Positions 52,853 to 64,000 of a stretch of 64,000 nt of DNA are shown one piece after another. Positions within the stretch are counted from its first letter, which is position 1. Each line of letters begins with the position of its first letter. Where the stretch lies: assembly GCA_038380795.1 (NCBI GenBank), contig CM076267.1, positions 18,374,001 to 18,438,000 of the forward strand. The letters run 5' to 3'. The notes beneath the pieces are model-generated. The model searched no databases. It was not told the origin of the DNA and was given only the letters and a program-made list of their open reading frames with translations. Source of the stretch: Pyrocephalus nanus. Taxonomy: Eukaryota; Chordata; Aves; Passeriformes; Tyrannidae. The position numbers and the translations under genes are program-made.

Positions 52853-55800
52853 CTGTAAAAATGAAAAAACAAGATTCAGTAAAATCCTCTTTTGCTATGG
52901 TATTTCTTCCTGATTGGAATACTTATTTCAGAAGTGTTCTTATAGACCAATATATTCATAATATTATGGCTACTGAAAGAAGAAAAAACACAGTGATCAT
53001 TCACACCAATATCAAAAAGACAGAAAAAAAAACCAACAGAAAAATAATGCATTTTTTAACTTCAAGTACATATCAAAAAGGAAAGAACAGTTAAATAAGT
53101 ATAGGGATATTCTTTCTGCACAAACAATGCTACTTTATGCTTTGGAATGATAGCTTCAGTTAATATGAACTCTGAGTTTTTATGGAGGGACACAAACCAA
53201 CCAAGTTTCAAGTTACTCATAGATTCCAACCTTTGCTCCATTCACATTCCATGGTTTTCTATCACTTAATTCGTAAGGTGCGATGAGGCTACACGCCAGT
53301 GCACTGGGGTGTGCTGGATGGTATCAGCTGCACAAGACACTGCCCATCACAAAAGTAACATGCTTGATTTAGTAGCATGTTTTTTCTTGTAGGAGAAAAA
53401 ATTGCTGCAGTTCCAAATGCATGGATTAGCACAGGTACAGGAGAGAAAGAAGAAACTTCAGAAGATACCTGGAAAGATTCCTTTTGACTTGCAGATGCTT
53501 AAAAATTTACAATCCGTATTTCCCTATTTGAAGTTACTCAGTGTTAGCTCTTGCAGAATTAGGACTGCGCTACTGAATATATAATATCTTGTTTTATTTC
53601 CTCTACTGTTGATATGTCTAATATCAAGAAGCTTTGGTGGAAAAGCGACTAATTAATATTCTTGTAAATAGAGGGGAAAAAACTTCTTAAACTATTTTTA
53701 AAAAGAAAAGGGAAAAAAAGATCCTTTCCAAGATTGACAGAGTAGTGAACAGAAGATGTTGAAGTAGGGCTAGCACAGAGTAGCAGATGGTGTGCTAGAG
53801 AAAGATGCAACTACCCTACTTGAGTACAGGGGAAGGGAGAAGATATAATTAGCTCTTCTACCTGTAATTATAATTTCTTATCTGCAAGCAGCTGTTGAAC
53901 TGCTTATGACTCGTGGTTATTCCACCCCTTTCTACCATGTCTGGAAGTAGTTTGTAATTTCTTTATTCTCAGACTTTGATCAAACCAGGTCAAACACTGC
54001 TAGTTAAGGAATTACCAATGTGTGCACGTGTAAATTCCTGTGCTCCAGCCAAGAACCTGAAAATGGATTATCATTCATTGGACTTTCCTTAGGCATGCAA
54101 TTTTCCTGCCAACAGACAGCAGAGAAGGAAGAGTTAACAATTCAAATGTCTAGTTTCCTCCTCCTAGTTAGTTCCAAATCTTGAAATGAATACCAGACAG
54201 ATTGCTAATTCTAAAGCTATCAATATTTTGCAAAGCTAAAACTCATATCAAAGTTATGCTGCCCAGGAACCTAACACCTTCTGCAAGCTAAGAAGGCTCG
54301 TATGAGAGAACATTTATTTGGAAAAAGGCAGTCCCAGAACTGTGTATCAATTCTACTTTTTTCATATGTACTACAGAAGAGCTAATTTACAGATAGACTA
54401 CACTGAAGTTAACTTGTATAAACTCAGAGTATAAAGGCTGAAAAACACAGTAAAGGATCCTGAACGTATCCCAAAGGTTTTCTTTTGAACTTTTTACAAT
54501 CAATTTGCTACCATTCACCTGCAATACCTGTTGCATAGATTACCAATGTTAATATGAGGTGCCTGTTAACACGGGTGAAGCTTGAACTAGGCAGGCTGCA
54601 TGCCTTACCTAAAAGGAGACATTTGTAAAATGCAGTATAATCTGAAGCAACCTAAAATACAAGAGAAAAATGATGCCATTTGTTTATTTACACTTAGGAG
54701 GAAAGTTTGTCTTCTCAATGACTGGAAACAGGCATGAGTTTAGAAGAACACTGGAATTTGAAATTCCAGGAGGTAACCCTGATCTCCAACTAATAAGATA
54801 TTAATTTATTGCAGTAATACAAAATGCCTTGTTTCTTAGAAAATAATCACTTCATTTAGGTCCTGAATGCACCTGGAAATTAAGCGAGAGAAAGGAATTG
54901 AAATAACCCTGTGTTTGGGGGACAAACAGCTTCCATACTCACATACTCTCCCTGGATTAAGCTGTTCTCACTATAGATTTTTTTTTTCTGATTACTAGCA
55001 TAGGAGAAATTGCTTTACTTAAAAAGCAATTAAAAAAAATTTCCTTCAATAGGACAGGTTCTGCAATGAAGTGGTATAGGTCTTCTCAACCAAGAGTGTG
55101 GTGAAATGTGACCCAAGTATGTAGACAGTTATATCAAAACAAAGAATTCCTGGTTCCTCCAAAGATCCCACAACACGAGAGCAAGGTTTTAGCATAACTT
55201 TTTGAAGGAAAAAGAGAATCATCCATTTCAGAAAAAACTGAAGATAACTGCAGCTTCCTGCTACATCTGCTCCAAAAGAAGAGAGGGTCTATTTCCTGAT
55301 AGGGAAAGAAAAAGTGGTCTCAAATTTGAGTTAAATGACATCCTAATAAAGCAGAATCATACACTATTTGTATGGAGTTCAGGAGGTTTTCTAAACCTAA
55401 CAACAGTTATTCCAAAGTAAATACTAGAAGTTACTATAGACAGTAGAAGCACAGAGATCTTACACCTTGGATTCTTATCACAGATCATATATTGACGCTC
55501 ACATGGGGGCATATCTCTTTGGGATGAAGGACTCCTCCAGTGTCTTTATCTAAACACAACAAAATCCTGGACAGTTCTTTTAATTAAAATGATTCACTCC
55601 TCTTTGCTTCCAAATAATGCTTCCATTTTCTATTCTACAGCAACTTGTTTTAAGGGAGGATATCAGCTACAAGCTCTAGGTAAGGCATATAGAAATGTGG
55701 TGAATGATGACAAGGGATTAACAGATCAGAAACCAAAAAAATTTCCCACTACACAAATTTCTACTGAGAAACAGCAGAATCTCAGGAGAAACAGCAGAAA

Positions 55801-58800
55801 CTTCAGCAGGAAGAAACATGGACGCTAGAGTATTATGTGGTCTGGAAGAAAAGTTCTTGTGAAGAGAGATGAAAAAGCTATGGGTCTGCTCAGTTATATC
55901 AAGCATGTGTGGGTTTCTCATCTCAACAGAAGCAGCATGTAAAAAATCCTGCATAAACCACCTTGAGAGAGAGTGGAAGCAATGGGGAAGGCTGGCTATT
56001 CTGTCAGAACTGGACAGGATGTTTGATGAAAACTGACAGAAATATGATTCCAATTTAGGGAATTTCAGCTTACCTATAAAGTAGATGGACTAAATAAGGA
56101 TATCAGTGTTTTGGTTTTTTTTACAAAATTGTCCCGCTGAAGAAGACCTGGACATGAATATATCATAATAACACGAATCAAGAACAGAGGTCAACAAAAT
56201 ATGTTTGACTACAAATATTGAAACTATCCTGAACAGATGAGTCAGTGAGATATAGACACACAGTCCAAAACAGATGACTAAGAAGTAGTGCACATACTGA
56301 AAAATGAAAAGGCAACATGACCTCTATTAATACATGATTTTCATGCCATCAGGGTTGCTTCTATTCCTGTTGAAATAGATTTGTCTGGTTTTTCAAAAAA
56401 CTTTTTTGGATTTCATACTGCTAGTCAAGCTTTAGAACAAACCAAAAGCAAAGATCAAAAATGTTCAAGTCTATTAAAGAATACAAATTCTATTTAGTGA
56501 TACAGGTTTACATCTTCCATAGAGCAGCAAGAGAAAAAAAAATCCATCAATACTCTATCACAATTACTCAATTGTTTGATTTTACAACCGTATACATAAA
56601 ATTAAAAAATTTACTTACTGGTACAATTTGAAAATGCTTTATTTTTAATCCATGACTCAATGACAATACAAATGTTTTGGGGTTACTTTGGCTATCACGT
56701 ACCAGGAATACCCTAAAAGAGATTGAAAATTTTCACAGTAAGATCACTTGAATCCTTTTGTAAACATCCTGTTAAATCTGTTTGAAATTCATTACAGTAA
56801 GTATTAGTGAAAAGCAAAAATAATATCAATTATGTAAGTTAGGCTTTTAATCAGTATTTCTTTGCAAATGTGTCACTGGGAATAATTTCTCTTAAATTCT
56901 TCACCTTGTCTATTATGTGAAAAACATGCATTCTCAGAATAAATGACACTGTAGGCGTTAGTTTTTACACTGCATAGAATTACAATGCATCTCTTCAGAC
57001 AGAAAAGCACCCTCAAAGTTTGTGCTTCAAACAAAAATTTTTTTTTGACTCTGACAGTTATCTAAATTGCAAGCATTACAGGGAAACTTCAAAAGGTAGC
57101 AATTTTACAGAAAAGGTAATGAGAGACATACCAGAATGTTTTCCACGTCTGGACAAGACTCATAAATGCACACTCACTTCTGCACAGCACCAAAATTCCC
57201 ACCAAGACATAGTTACATCCTGCTTGCTTTATGGAATCATTATTTAAATCACACTTTCAATGGCCAACAGTGCCACCACAACTACTTGACTGATAACTTA
57301 TTCCAACCAGGACACTGACAAACATAATTTTGCTGTAATTTTGATAAAATAATCTGGCACAGGAAAGGATGATTATGAGTATGAGATAGTTTTCATCAAA
57401 TCCCCTGGTTTGGAATATCAGCAGAGAACAGTTTGGTGGACAGAGGGAAGGACCTGATAGACAACTTTGTAGTGGAGAGAGTATGAACTGCTTGGACTGT
57501 GCAGGTCTGGAACTATTGTAGCTAACCAATGTACCAAAGCAGGGAAATAGAGGGGCAGCCACTGGCAAGCAGGCTCCTCTTTTGGGACACAAAAGAAATG
57601 GGCAAGATGGACTTGCAGATATCAGTCAAGTGAGCATTAGTGAACACCTACTTTTGCCCCACCACACACCAGAAATGAGAGCCCAGCTACTATATATAAA
57701 AATAAAGAATTTCAGGAAAAGAAAGCCACCAAAGGTTTACAGTGGATTTTCACTAACTACCAGCCCAGCTCCAAAATACCAGTTTCATTCTCAAAGTTTA
57801 TAAGAGTCCTACTTTTCCAAAGTAAGAAAATACCTGGTATTAAGAAATTTGGAGTCCATAATCATTACCATTTCTATCAAAATCCTTATCCAGACTAATT
57901 TGGAGCTCTGACAGTAATTCAGTTATTCCAGAGGGATAACTGCCAACTCAGCATACGGCAAGTACAAGTACAAGCCAGACGTCTCCACTGCCGCGGGCTC
58001 TGCGAGCTGGCTCGCTCTCCCCACCTAGTGGCCTCTCAGCCTCTCCGAGACATGAAGGAAGTTGTTCGGAACACAGTTACGATAAATCATTTGCATTAAC
58101 CTAAATATTTTATATGTTTGTCATTAATGACAAATGTCATTTTATTCAGAAAAATGACACTTCATAAGAATGTGACACTTTGCAGATATCGAAAATGGGG
58201 TGTCTATACCCAAATACTGGGATCCATATTAAATGATACACAAAGTAAACACACTGATTAGGATTTATGTTCCCACTCATCAGTTCTTTTAAAGTATAGT
58301 TGCTTACTTTTTTTCTTAACAGCAAAGATAAGCAACATTTCTCATCCTTCAGATAAAAAAAATCTTTACTCTTTCCTAACTTTATCACAATAGACCTACT
58401 TTAGTTGCCAAAGAACCTTTAAAAACTTTATTATGAAGAAAGGGTTGTAGTTCACAGAATCTTAGAAATGTTGGCTGGAAGGAGGCTTTTAGAAATGCTA
58501 GATGACTCCAGTCAACTGCTCCCTAATAAAGTTCTCTAAATGACCAGTTGCATTTTCTCATGGGCCTTTTGGTAATGCTCTTATCCTATTCATCAACCAG
58601 ATGTTGATCAGCTCGCAATCCTGTTAACCATTTATCACTGAAAAGTCTTCAAACATCCTTTAGAGGGTAAAGTACAAAATCTACAACACTGCTATGTAAG
58701 CTTCTTTAAGAAAGTTGTTTTCACACCAGAACAGTAGATCCAAAAACTTTATTCCTTCATAGTGTGCCTTAAGATTGTTGCTGTCCTTAATTCTATTACT

Positions 58801-61800
58801 GAGTTATCCAAATACTGAGACTACTGTAGATCCTTTACATAATAGTCCCTTTATCTTCTATAAACCATCACGAACAACATATTGGTACATACGGTATTAC
58901 AGAGGACCTCTGTCATATATGCATGAGAATTCCTTGCTTGGGATCACCTTAAAAGGCTCAAAATGGATTATTCTCCCTGCCCCCACTCCCAGAACAGTCT
59001 TATTATTCCCATCAGAAATGGCTATATTTCTGGTCCTAATTCATTCTTTCGGCCCATCAAAAAACACAGCATTAGTCACGTGATGTCATGTATTCATTAC
59101 CTCATTGTAACTCCTGAATATGTATCTGACAGCCTATGAGAGCTCATACTGCCAGTGTTCTAGTCACTTCTAGACAGTCCTCACAAGAATATCATCCTTC
59201 CCAAAACCACAGTGCATAACTATGAATAGAGCCAAGATTATCACGTAAACAATACTGTACTAAACTAATGCTAACAAGGTATTCACTTGCTCATTTCAAA
59301 CACCATTGCTCTTTACTCACCAAACCTCCTGGGTTTCATTTACTGTGTAAGAAATACACTGGAAGATTAGCAGGCCTGGAATGACATCCTGCTCAGAAAT
59401 ACATGGGGGATGCATCCCCATGTCATGTCCCTCTCACGTAACAAATGCAAAAATAAATGCAGAGAACAGAATCAGTTTCAGGATGATTAGCCAGGCCTAA
59501 AAACAGGACCCCTGAAATTAAAAAATAAATAAAAATACAAAAGTGGAAGACTAATTAACAATTCTTGCACTGAGTATGACTGGTTTCTTCCCCCTTTCCT
59601 TCCATTCATTTTTTTTTTTCCTAGAACCCTTTCTGTAGATGTAGAAAAGTACAACATACTTAGCCTAAAACTGAAGGAATTTAACCAGCAATTGATGTTC
59701 CAGGTACTTAACTGAAAACAGACTCAAAGAAACTGAGAGTTTTATGGAATTACTCACTGAATGAAGGAGGTCCAAGTTTACATTTAATACAGGAGTAAGG
59801 ATAAAAATACAGGAATGAAAACCAGGAGGATTTGAACAAAGAATATGCACTTTCTTTGTAATTTTTTAAAATTAATATTTAAATGAGAGAAAAATAAAAG
59901 CCTTATCCTAATGTTTACTGTTTACTATTAAAGGATGATACAATTTTTAGTCAATTCATGTGAAAAAACATACTTTCTTTCAATGTCTGTCCCAGCACAG
60001 TTCATCTCAGAATGATCTTTTCAGGCTTGGTTTCATTCTTTCATCACTAAGAGATATAAAAGACACTGGTGCCAAAGTTGACAGTTCCCAGAGAATATTG
60101 TGCAAATACAGAGCTCAAGTGCTTGGCTCTGAGCGGACATAAGTAATCGGCCAGTGACAGAATCAAAGTCTTAGATCACCACTTTATTGCTTCCAAACGA
60201 TATAAAATAGAAACCAACAGATCCCCAGACAGCCCTATATAAAAGAATTTTTATTCCTATTAGGTTAGCGCAAACTCTTCCTTCTTCCAACTCCTCTCCA
60301 ATAAAAAGCAGGAGTTGTTGACTAGGAACACATCTCAAACAAGTTATGTAAAGAATTAACTTACCCATCTACAAGTCCATGCTGCAAAATAAGTCTCTGA
60401 GCCTCTTCTCTAGAGATTTTATGATGAAACCACGACTGAGATCTGTGTATAGCTGTAGAAATAAAGATCTATGAAAAACATTTTCCCCTTACTGAAAGAC
60501 CCAGTTATTGCATTTCTCTAGCAATTAATGAACTCACACATACCCATGTTAGACATGGCAATAGGACTACCATGTGAGTTGAGTCGGAGACACCCTCTCC
60601 TCTGTATGAGAGAGAGAAGTAAAAACATGATTTCAAAGCTTTTCTGTTAAAAAAAAAAAGCAAATCAGAAAATAACTATTCTGGTAAAGCAAAGGTGTTT
60701 ATACCCGCCATGCTAATCCTTCTTCAACTGCAACTGAAAGGGCTTCCGTTGGATTTTCTATAATTCTGCTTCTGTGTCCTGAGAAATCCATTGCTACTAA
60801 AGAATTTTCTGAAATGCTTCTCTGTAACAAAGAAAAATAAATTAGTTTGCTCATTTTTTACAAGATCCATCACTTAAAAGCGAGCTTCTGAGAAAACACT
60901 ATGTTTTGTAAGTGATGTTTCAAGTATCGGCAGTGTTTCCCATCAGAGCCAAACTCATTTTACCCTAGGGAGCAATTGTAATTCCAATATGCTGCAGCAA
61001 AACTCAATTTTACAATGTGGCAGGACAGACCATCTTTCTGCATTACTGCAATGGATGATAAATACATTGCTTTACCATAAACTCTATTTATATTTTTAAC
61101 TATAACTAGCCCTTTGCATGTCAAAGCAAGTCAGGAAACTGTTATCAAGATGACCAAGTAAAAGGAAAAGAAGAAAAAATATAAAATTCCTATACGCAAT
61201 GCTCAAATTAAAAAATATTCAAAATATTTCCTTATAAATGTCATAAATTTATATATTTGATGCATAAATTTCCACTCAGATTTTACCAGATTTAAGTATC
61301 GAAATCAGCAATTTCTATTGAATACAACTTCTATTTTAATACATCCCTTCTAACTCTTATCACAGACTCAATAACTGCAGCATCAGTTATGAAAAATAAG
61401 CTTGTATTTTTTTTCTCTCAGTGACAACAGAATGAAAACATTGAAGTCTGACAAAACAGTCCTAAAAATCACCAAAATGTTTCTCAGAAACCAAGGTTTA
61501 TAAAATCAAGTTTCATATGGATTGTAATGGCTCAAATGTTGGCAGGCACTGGAATATCTAATAACTAAAAGAACATTCTAGCACTCTACAAGTTAAAGTA
61601 ACATCTATACACAAGAGGCCCAGATTTCCACAGGGTTAGCAAAACTTCCCAGTCCCAAAGCAGCTCCGTTTTGTTCTTGGCTACAATCATGAATACAACT
61701 AGAAATGGAAGAGAGCAATTCCATAGTTCCAGGTAATACCTGATAGTGTAACTAAGGTCTCTCTGAGTAACTGTAACTTGCAAAGAACTTGGCAAAAGTT

Positions 61801-64000
61801 AAAAAACGAGGATAAAATAAAATGTTTGCCTCCAGCAAAGTGAAGGAAACTTTTTGTAGCTGACATGGTTGAGAGTTATTGAGGAATGTGAAACATGGAA
61901 GTGGCTCCCTCCTGAAGCACGTTTATTAGCGTGTGCACTCGATCCCCAAGTTTATTCAATATGGTGTTTAATTTGTGAGTTATACACAAGGAGAAAAACA
62001 GTGCCATTGTTAACAGTGCTTATAGATTCTGCCCGTGTTAGAAGCTATGGGAGCTAAATGCACACAACAGTGTAAGAGGAGAGAGTCAGTAATGGCTCCC
62101 AGGTCCACTGTAAGAGCACAGCTGCCAATTGCAACAGCTTCACAGAACTGAAAGTAAAGACACAGTCAGAGTATTAAGCACAATTCTGAAGCCATGCTTA
62201 TTAGCAATATTACTGAAAAATATTTTTGTGAATGCCTGTAATAGCAAATGCGGGTTTTAGGCATTTTACTAGCAAGAAGTATAATAAAAGCTAAAAAAAA
62301 ATCCGCCAAAAAATCATTGTCACAGGTCCCCGCAACAAGTAATTTTTATCCTATTTAGCAAAAAAAAAACCCACAAAAGGGATATAAATCATCCATGAAA
62401 AATTTTGAAATCAAATGACTCCTAAAGAAGTGGGATAACATAAGATATTAAAGAAAAGGACAATCCCAACTTTCTGACTGAGGAGATGGACACATAGGCT
62501 ATTTTTATTCCATAACCCAGTCCTTCCAAATTATGATCTTACTCTGAAGTCCAATCAGTATTACACCACTTGGAATTCATCTCAAGTACTTCATATTTTA
62601 TGATTTAAAAAAAAAAAATTAAATACAAAGTATGCTGAAGAGAATTTTTTACAACTTGCTTATTCATCCTTTACAGCATATGTAACCTTAAACACTTCTC
62701 TTTTAATGCATTTATAGTTCTGCTACTTTGTTTTCAAAATCCTCCTTTCATTCTTTTTGAGAGTCGGAGATTTGACAAAGGGAAAAGCCTTTTAATTGCT
62801 CCAAACTACCCAATTTATATGAAGTAAGTAAATTAATTTATTAGCTCTCTAGTCAACCCTGACAGCCCTAATGATTGCAGCAAGCATTCGCACATGCAAG
62901 ATTTGGAAGGACCAGGTCAGTAGTATAACTGACACAAGTTACTTAAAAACAGCATGAGGGCAGAAACATTTATTTATCTATTTATTTATTTATTTATTTA
63001 TTTAGTCATGGAGCTACTGTGGGACATACCATAGATGATAAATTCAAAGGGCTGCAGCCACTTCTACCGTGATATGGTTGCATGTAATTCTGATACAGCT
63101 GCATCCCATACTAAAACCAGAAAATAACATGGTTAGCATTTTAAATTATAAACTTAAGACAAGTAAGCTTTTTTTTTCAGATGTAAAAGATAACACATTC
63201 TTTTCTTCACCATTAAAACCAGAGACAAACACTGCTAGGATAAGGAAATGTACATCATCATTTTTCCTCCTGCCTTTATAAGTGTATGCTCTGCATTAAA
63301 TACTACTCACTTAATATGCCAACTTACCTATTCCTATTTTGTCATAGACACATTTTAAAAACACTGAAGTTCCCTTCTTTTGTATTCTTTTTGCTTTGTT
63401 CAATATTCAACAAACTCACTGAATCCAACATGTTGCACAGAAGTATATGCTTAATGTTAAATATTTTCAGGAATGGGGCATCATTTCATCCCCTACAAAC
63501 CTCCCAGCAATTTGGTCTCTCTCTGTTCATAGGGATAAATATAAATAAGCTTTCAGAGTACAAAACTGATATTGTTATTGCATGGAAACCTAAAATTGTT
63601 ACTTCCTTATTGCACAGCATCAAAATATCACACACTCAGCTTCAGCGAGAAGTTAACTCACACAGAAAAATTACCTTAAGCAACCTAATTGCAGTCATCC
63701 AACAGGTCCTACTTTGTTCATCATCTGCACAGAGCTGTTTCAGGTCTCTGGTTCCTCCTGATTTGTTAGGCTAGAAGGCCACAGCACATTTTTTTTAGCA
63801 TTAATGCATATCTTGAAGATAATACCTGTTGAAATAAAAGCCACTAATTCTCCTATTTTATAATAGACAGCTGAATATTGTTTTCAAAAACCTTAAAGAA
63901 ACTTAAGCTTACCTAAAGACTGTGGCTTGCTTTAATATGTATCAGAATAATAAGCTTGTACCTTAAAGCAGAATCCATAGTTTGTTGGTGCTCCAGAAAT
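52706..64000 (-). CDS. GRB14: GRB14, growth factor receptor-bound protein 14, 3' part (8 coding exons; 5' end outside the window)
   Basis: Cytoplasmic adapter of the GRB7/10/14 family that binds the activated insulin receptor and inhibits its kinase. Coding join on the minus strand, 5' to 3': 64000-63962, 63770-63675, 63110-63030, 60821-60705, 60601-60544, 60452-60365, 56712-56619, 52852-52706; 720 bp, 239 residues plus stop. Domain order seen: end of the PH domain ([11 protein letters not shown] onward), BPS segment ([11 protein letters not shown]), short linker, then a complete SH2 domain (WFHHKIS, FLVRDS, KHFQI, ending CARIAL). Every join keeps frame and all introns are GT-AG. The C-terminus [11 protein letters not shown] fits GRB14; from memory GRB10 ends KLKHHCIRVAL and GRB7 differs further, so the paralogue call is firm. 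The family is about 540 residues, so somewhat under half is present. The RA domain and promoter lie beyond 64000. Confidence 0.97.
52853..56618 (-). other. GRB14: GRB14 intron between visible exons 7 and 8
   Basis: GT-AG intron of 3766 bp, AT-rich, without a recognisable gene. A 20-bp tandem duplication (two copies, unit beginning GAGAAACAGCAGAA) lies at 55766-55806. Open frames here, such as minus 55718-56053, have no recognised features and look like chance. Confidence 0.85.
56619..56712 (-). CDS. GRB14: GRB14 visible exon 7, SH2 phosphotyrosine pocket
   Basis: Ninety-four bases; the first base completes a Gly codon, and 31 codons follow from [12 protein letters not shown] to [15 protein letters not shown] carries the invariant arginine that binds phosphotyrosine, and KHFQI is the typical strand-D motif with its His. 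Ends in phase 0 at donor GTAAGT (56618). Confidence 0.97.
57976..58081. promoter_or_regulatory. Intronic CpG cluster with CTCF-like motif
   Basis: About eight CpG dinucleotides, including CCGCGG, in about 105 bp, inside an intron otherwise nearly free of CpG. On the minus strand, 58033-58019 reads GGCCACTAGGTGGGG, matching 11 of 12 positions of the CTCF core CCASYAGRKGGC as I remember it. A regulatory role is inference. Confidence 0.4.
58450..58525 (-). mobile_element. Degraded CR1 LINE 3' end
   Basis: The plus strand shows the reverse complement of a CR1 tail: a diverged CACAGAATC-type terminal repeat, a GGCTGGAAGGA block, then a diverged CTAGATGACTCCAGTCAAC block. The divergence suggests an old insertion inside the GRB14 intron. 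Confidence 0.5.
60365..60452 (-). CDS. GRB14: GRB14 visible exon 6, start of SH2 domain
   Basis: Eighty-eight bases, phase 1 to phase 2: [20 protein letters not shown] continuing to QHGLVD. It holds the first strand (WFHHKIS) and helix A of the SH2 domain. Introns on the 5' side are tiny (91 and 103 bp), so exons 4 to 6 occupy only 457 bp. Confidence 0.97.
60544..60601 (-). CDS. GRB14: GRB14 visible exon 5, BPS to SH2 linker
   Basis: Fifty-eight bases, phase 0 to phase 1: [19 protein letters not shown] plus the first base of an Ala codon. The motif GCLRL followed by GSP is conserved. The Ser/Thr-rich linker after GSP is about five residues shorter than the mammalian form as I remember it. 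Donor GTATGT at 60543; acceptor CATACAG. Confidence 0.93.
60705..60821 (-). CDS. GRB14: GRB14 visible exon 4, BPS core
   Basis: Thirty-nine codons, phase 0 at both ends, starting [15 protein letters not shown] and ending [10 protein letters not shown]. This is the BPS region (between PH and SH2), which in the family lies in the substrate groove of the insulin-receptor kinase as a pseudosubstrate. The central [11 protein letters not shown] is intact, so the bird protein should keep its inhibitory role (inference). Acceptor TTACAG, donor GTATAA. Confidence 0.97.
60822..63029 (-). other. GRB14: GRB14 intron between visible exons 3 and 4
   Basis: GT-AG intron of 2208 bp. Apart from the (TTTA)n microsatellite near its 5' splice site (62969-63004) I see no element or gene in it. 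Confidence 0.85.
62969..63004. repeat. (TTTA)n microsatellite
   Basis: About nine tetranucleotide units with a single interruption (a C in place of T). It lies in the GRB14 intron; read in transcript sense it is (TAAA)n starting about 26 bases after a 5' splice site. Confidence 0.95.
63030..63110 (-). CDS. GRB14: GRB14 visible exon 3, PH to BPS connector
   Basis: Twenty-seven codons, phase 0 at both ends, [20 protein letters not shown] then [17 protein letters not shown] is a conserved post-PH segment of GRB14. The acceptor is TTTTAG at 63111; the donor GTATGT starts at 63029. A (TAAA)n tract begins only about 26 bases into the following intron. Confidence 0.96.
63111..63674 (-). other. GRB14: GRB14 intron between visible exons 2 and 3
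   Basis: GT-AG intron of 564 bp. A 162-codon plus-strand frame (63286-63774) runs across it and antisense through the next exon; it is a chance ORF, not a gene. Confidence 0.85.
63675..63770 (-). CDS. GRB14: GRB14 visible exon 2, C-terminal part of PH domain
   Basis: Exactly 32 codons, phase 0 at both ends, from [11 protein letters not shown] to TAIRLLK. The acceptor TCTAG precedes 63770 and the donor GTAATT begins at 63674. The tryptophan in CWMTAIRLL corresponds to the conserved Trp of the C-terminal helix of PH domains. Confidence 0.96.
63962..64000 (-). CDS. GRB14: GRB14 visible exon 1 (partial), PH domain
   Basis: Thirteen codons read [13 protein letters not shown] before a splice donor (AAG then GTACAA) at 63961. 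This is part of the PH domain, which contributes membrane and phosphoinositide binding. The exon is cut by the window edge. It ends in phase 0. Confidence 0.92.

Larger units (their letters stand above)
56713..60364 (-). other. GRB14: GRB14 intron between visible exons 6 and 7
   Basis: GT-AG intron of 3652 bp. It contains a short CpG-rich island with a CTCF-like motif at 57976-58081 and a degraded CR1 tail at 58450-58525. The rest is AT-rich unique-looking sequence with no supported gene. Confidence 0.85.

Noticed and set aside
63286..63774. 162-codon plus-strand frame
   Set aside because: Antisense to GRB14 intron and exon 63675-63770, with no recognisable protein features.
1..64000. CRISPR arrays, operons, bacterial or phage genes
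   Set aside because: Nothing of the kind is present; the spliced gene and CR1 elements show a vertebrate nuclear genome.

Overview
The window is avian nuclear DNA, about 36-38 % GC by eye. The evidence is CR1 retrotransposon 3' ends at several places, a tRNA-Ile-headed SINE with a CR1-type tail (a structure I know from songbird genomes), and one multi-exon vertebrate gene. I cannot name the species. The SINE hints at a passerine, but that rests on memory of repeat families.

The only protein-coding gene I can support is the 3' part of GRB14 on the minus strand. Eight coding exons lie between 52706 and 64000. They encode the end of the PH domain, the BPS insulin-receptor-inhibiting segment and the whole SH2 domain, ending at a stop at 52706-52708. 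The 5' exons (N-terminus, RA domain, most of PH) and the promoter lie beyond position 64000. All exon joins keep frame and use GT-AG introns. A 3' UTR of about 0.47 kb runs to tandem poly-A signals near 52250.

Positions 1 to about 52200 look like intergenic DNA downstream of GRB14. In other vertebrates this interval lies between GRB14 and FIGN. It holds no intact gene that I recognise. It contains CR1 fragments (14767-14897, 35270-36010, 40612-41068), the SINE (11261-11398), an LTR (20990-21902), poly-A and simple repeats, a G-quadruplex motif, and an unexplained GC-rich island at about 46800-47640. Most open frames here are short chance ORFs.

The most interesting object is at 21903-22194 on the minus strand: a 5'-truncated, intronless copy of the 3' end of a VAMP3 (cellubrevin) mRNA. 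It covers the end of the SNARE motif, the membrane anchor, the stop and about 155 bp of 3' UTR. It is bounded by a perfect 9-bp direct repeat, as expected of a target-site duplication, and sits exactly at the end of the LTR. mRNA retrocopies are uncommon in birds because CR1 does not use poly-A tails, and this one has essentially no poly-A tail.
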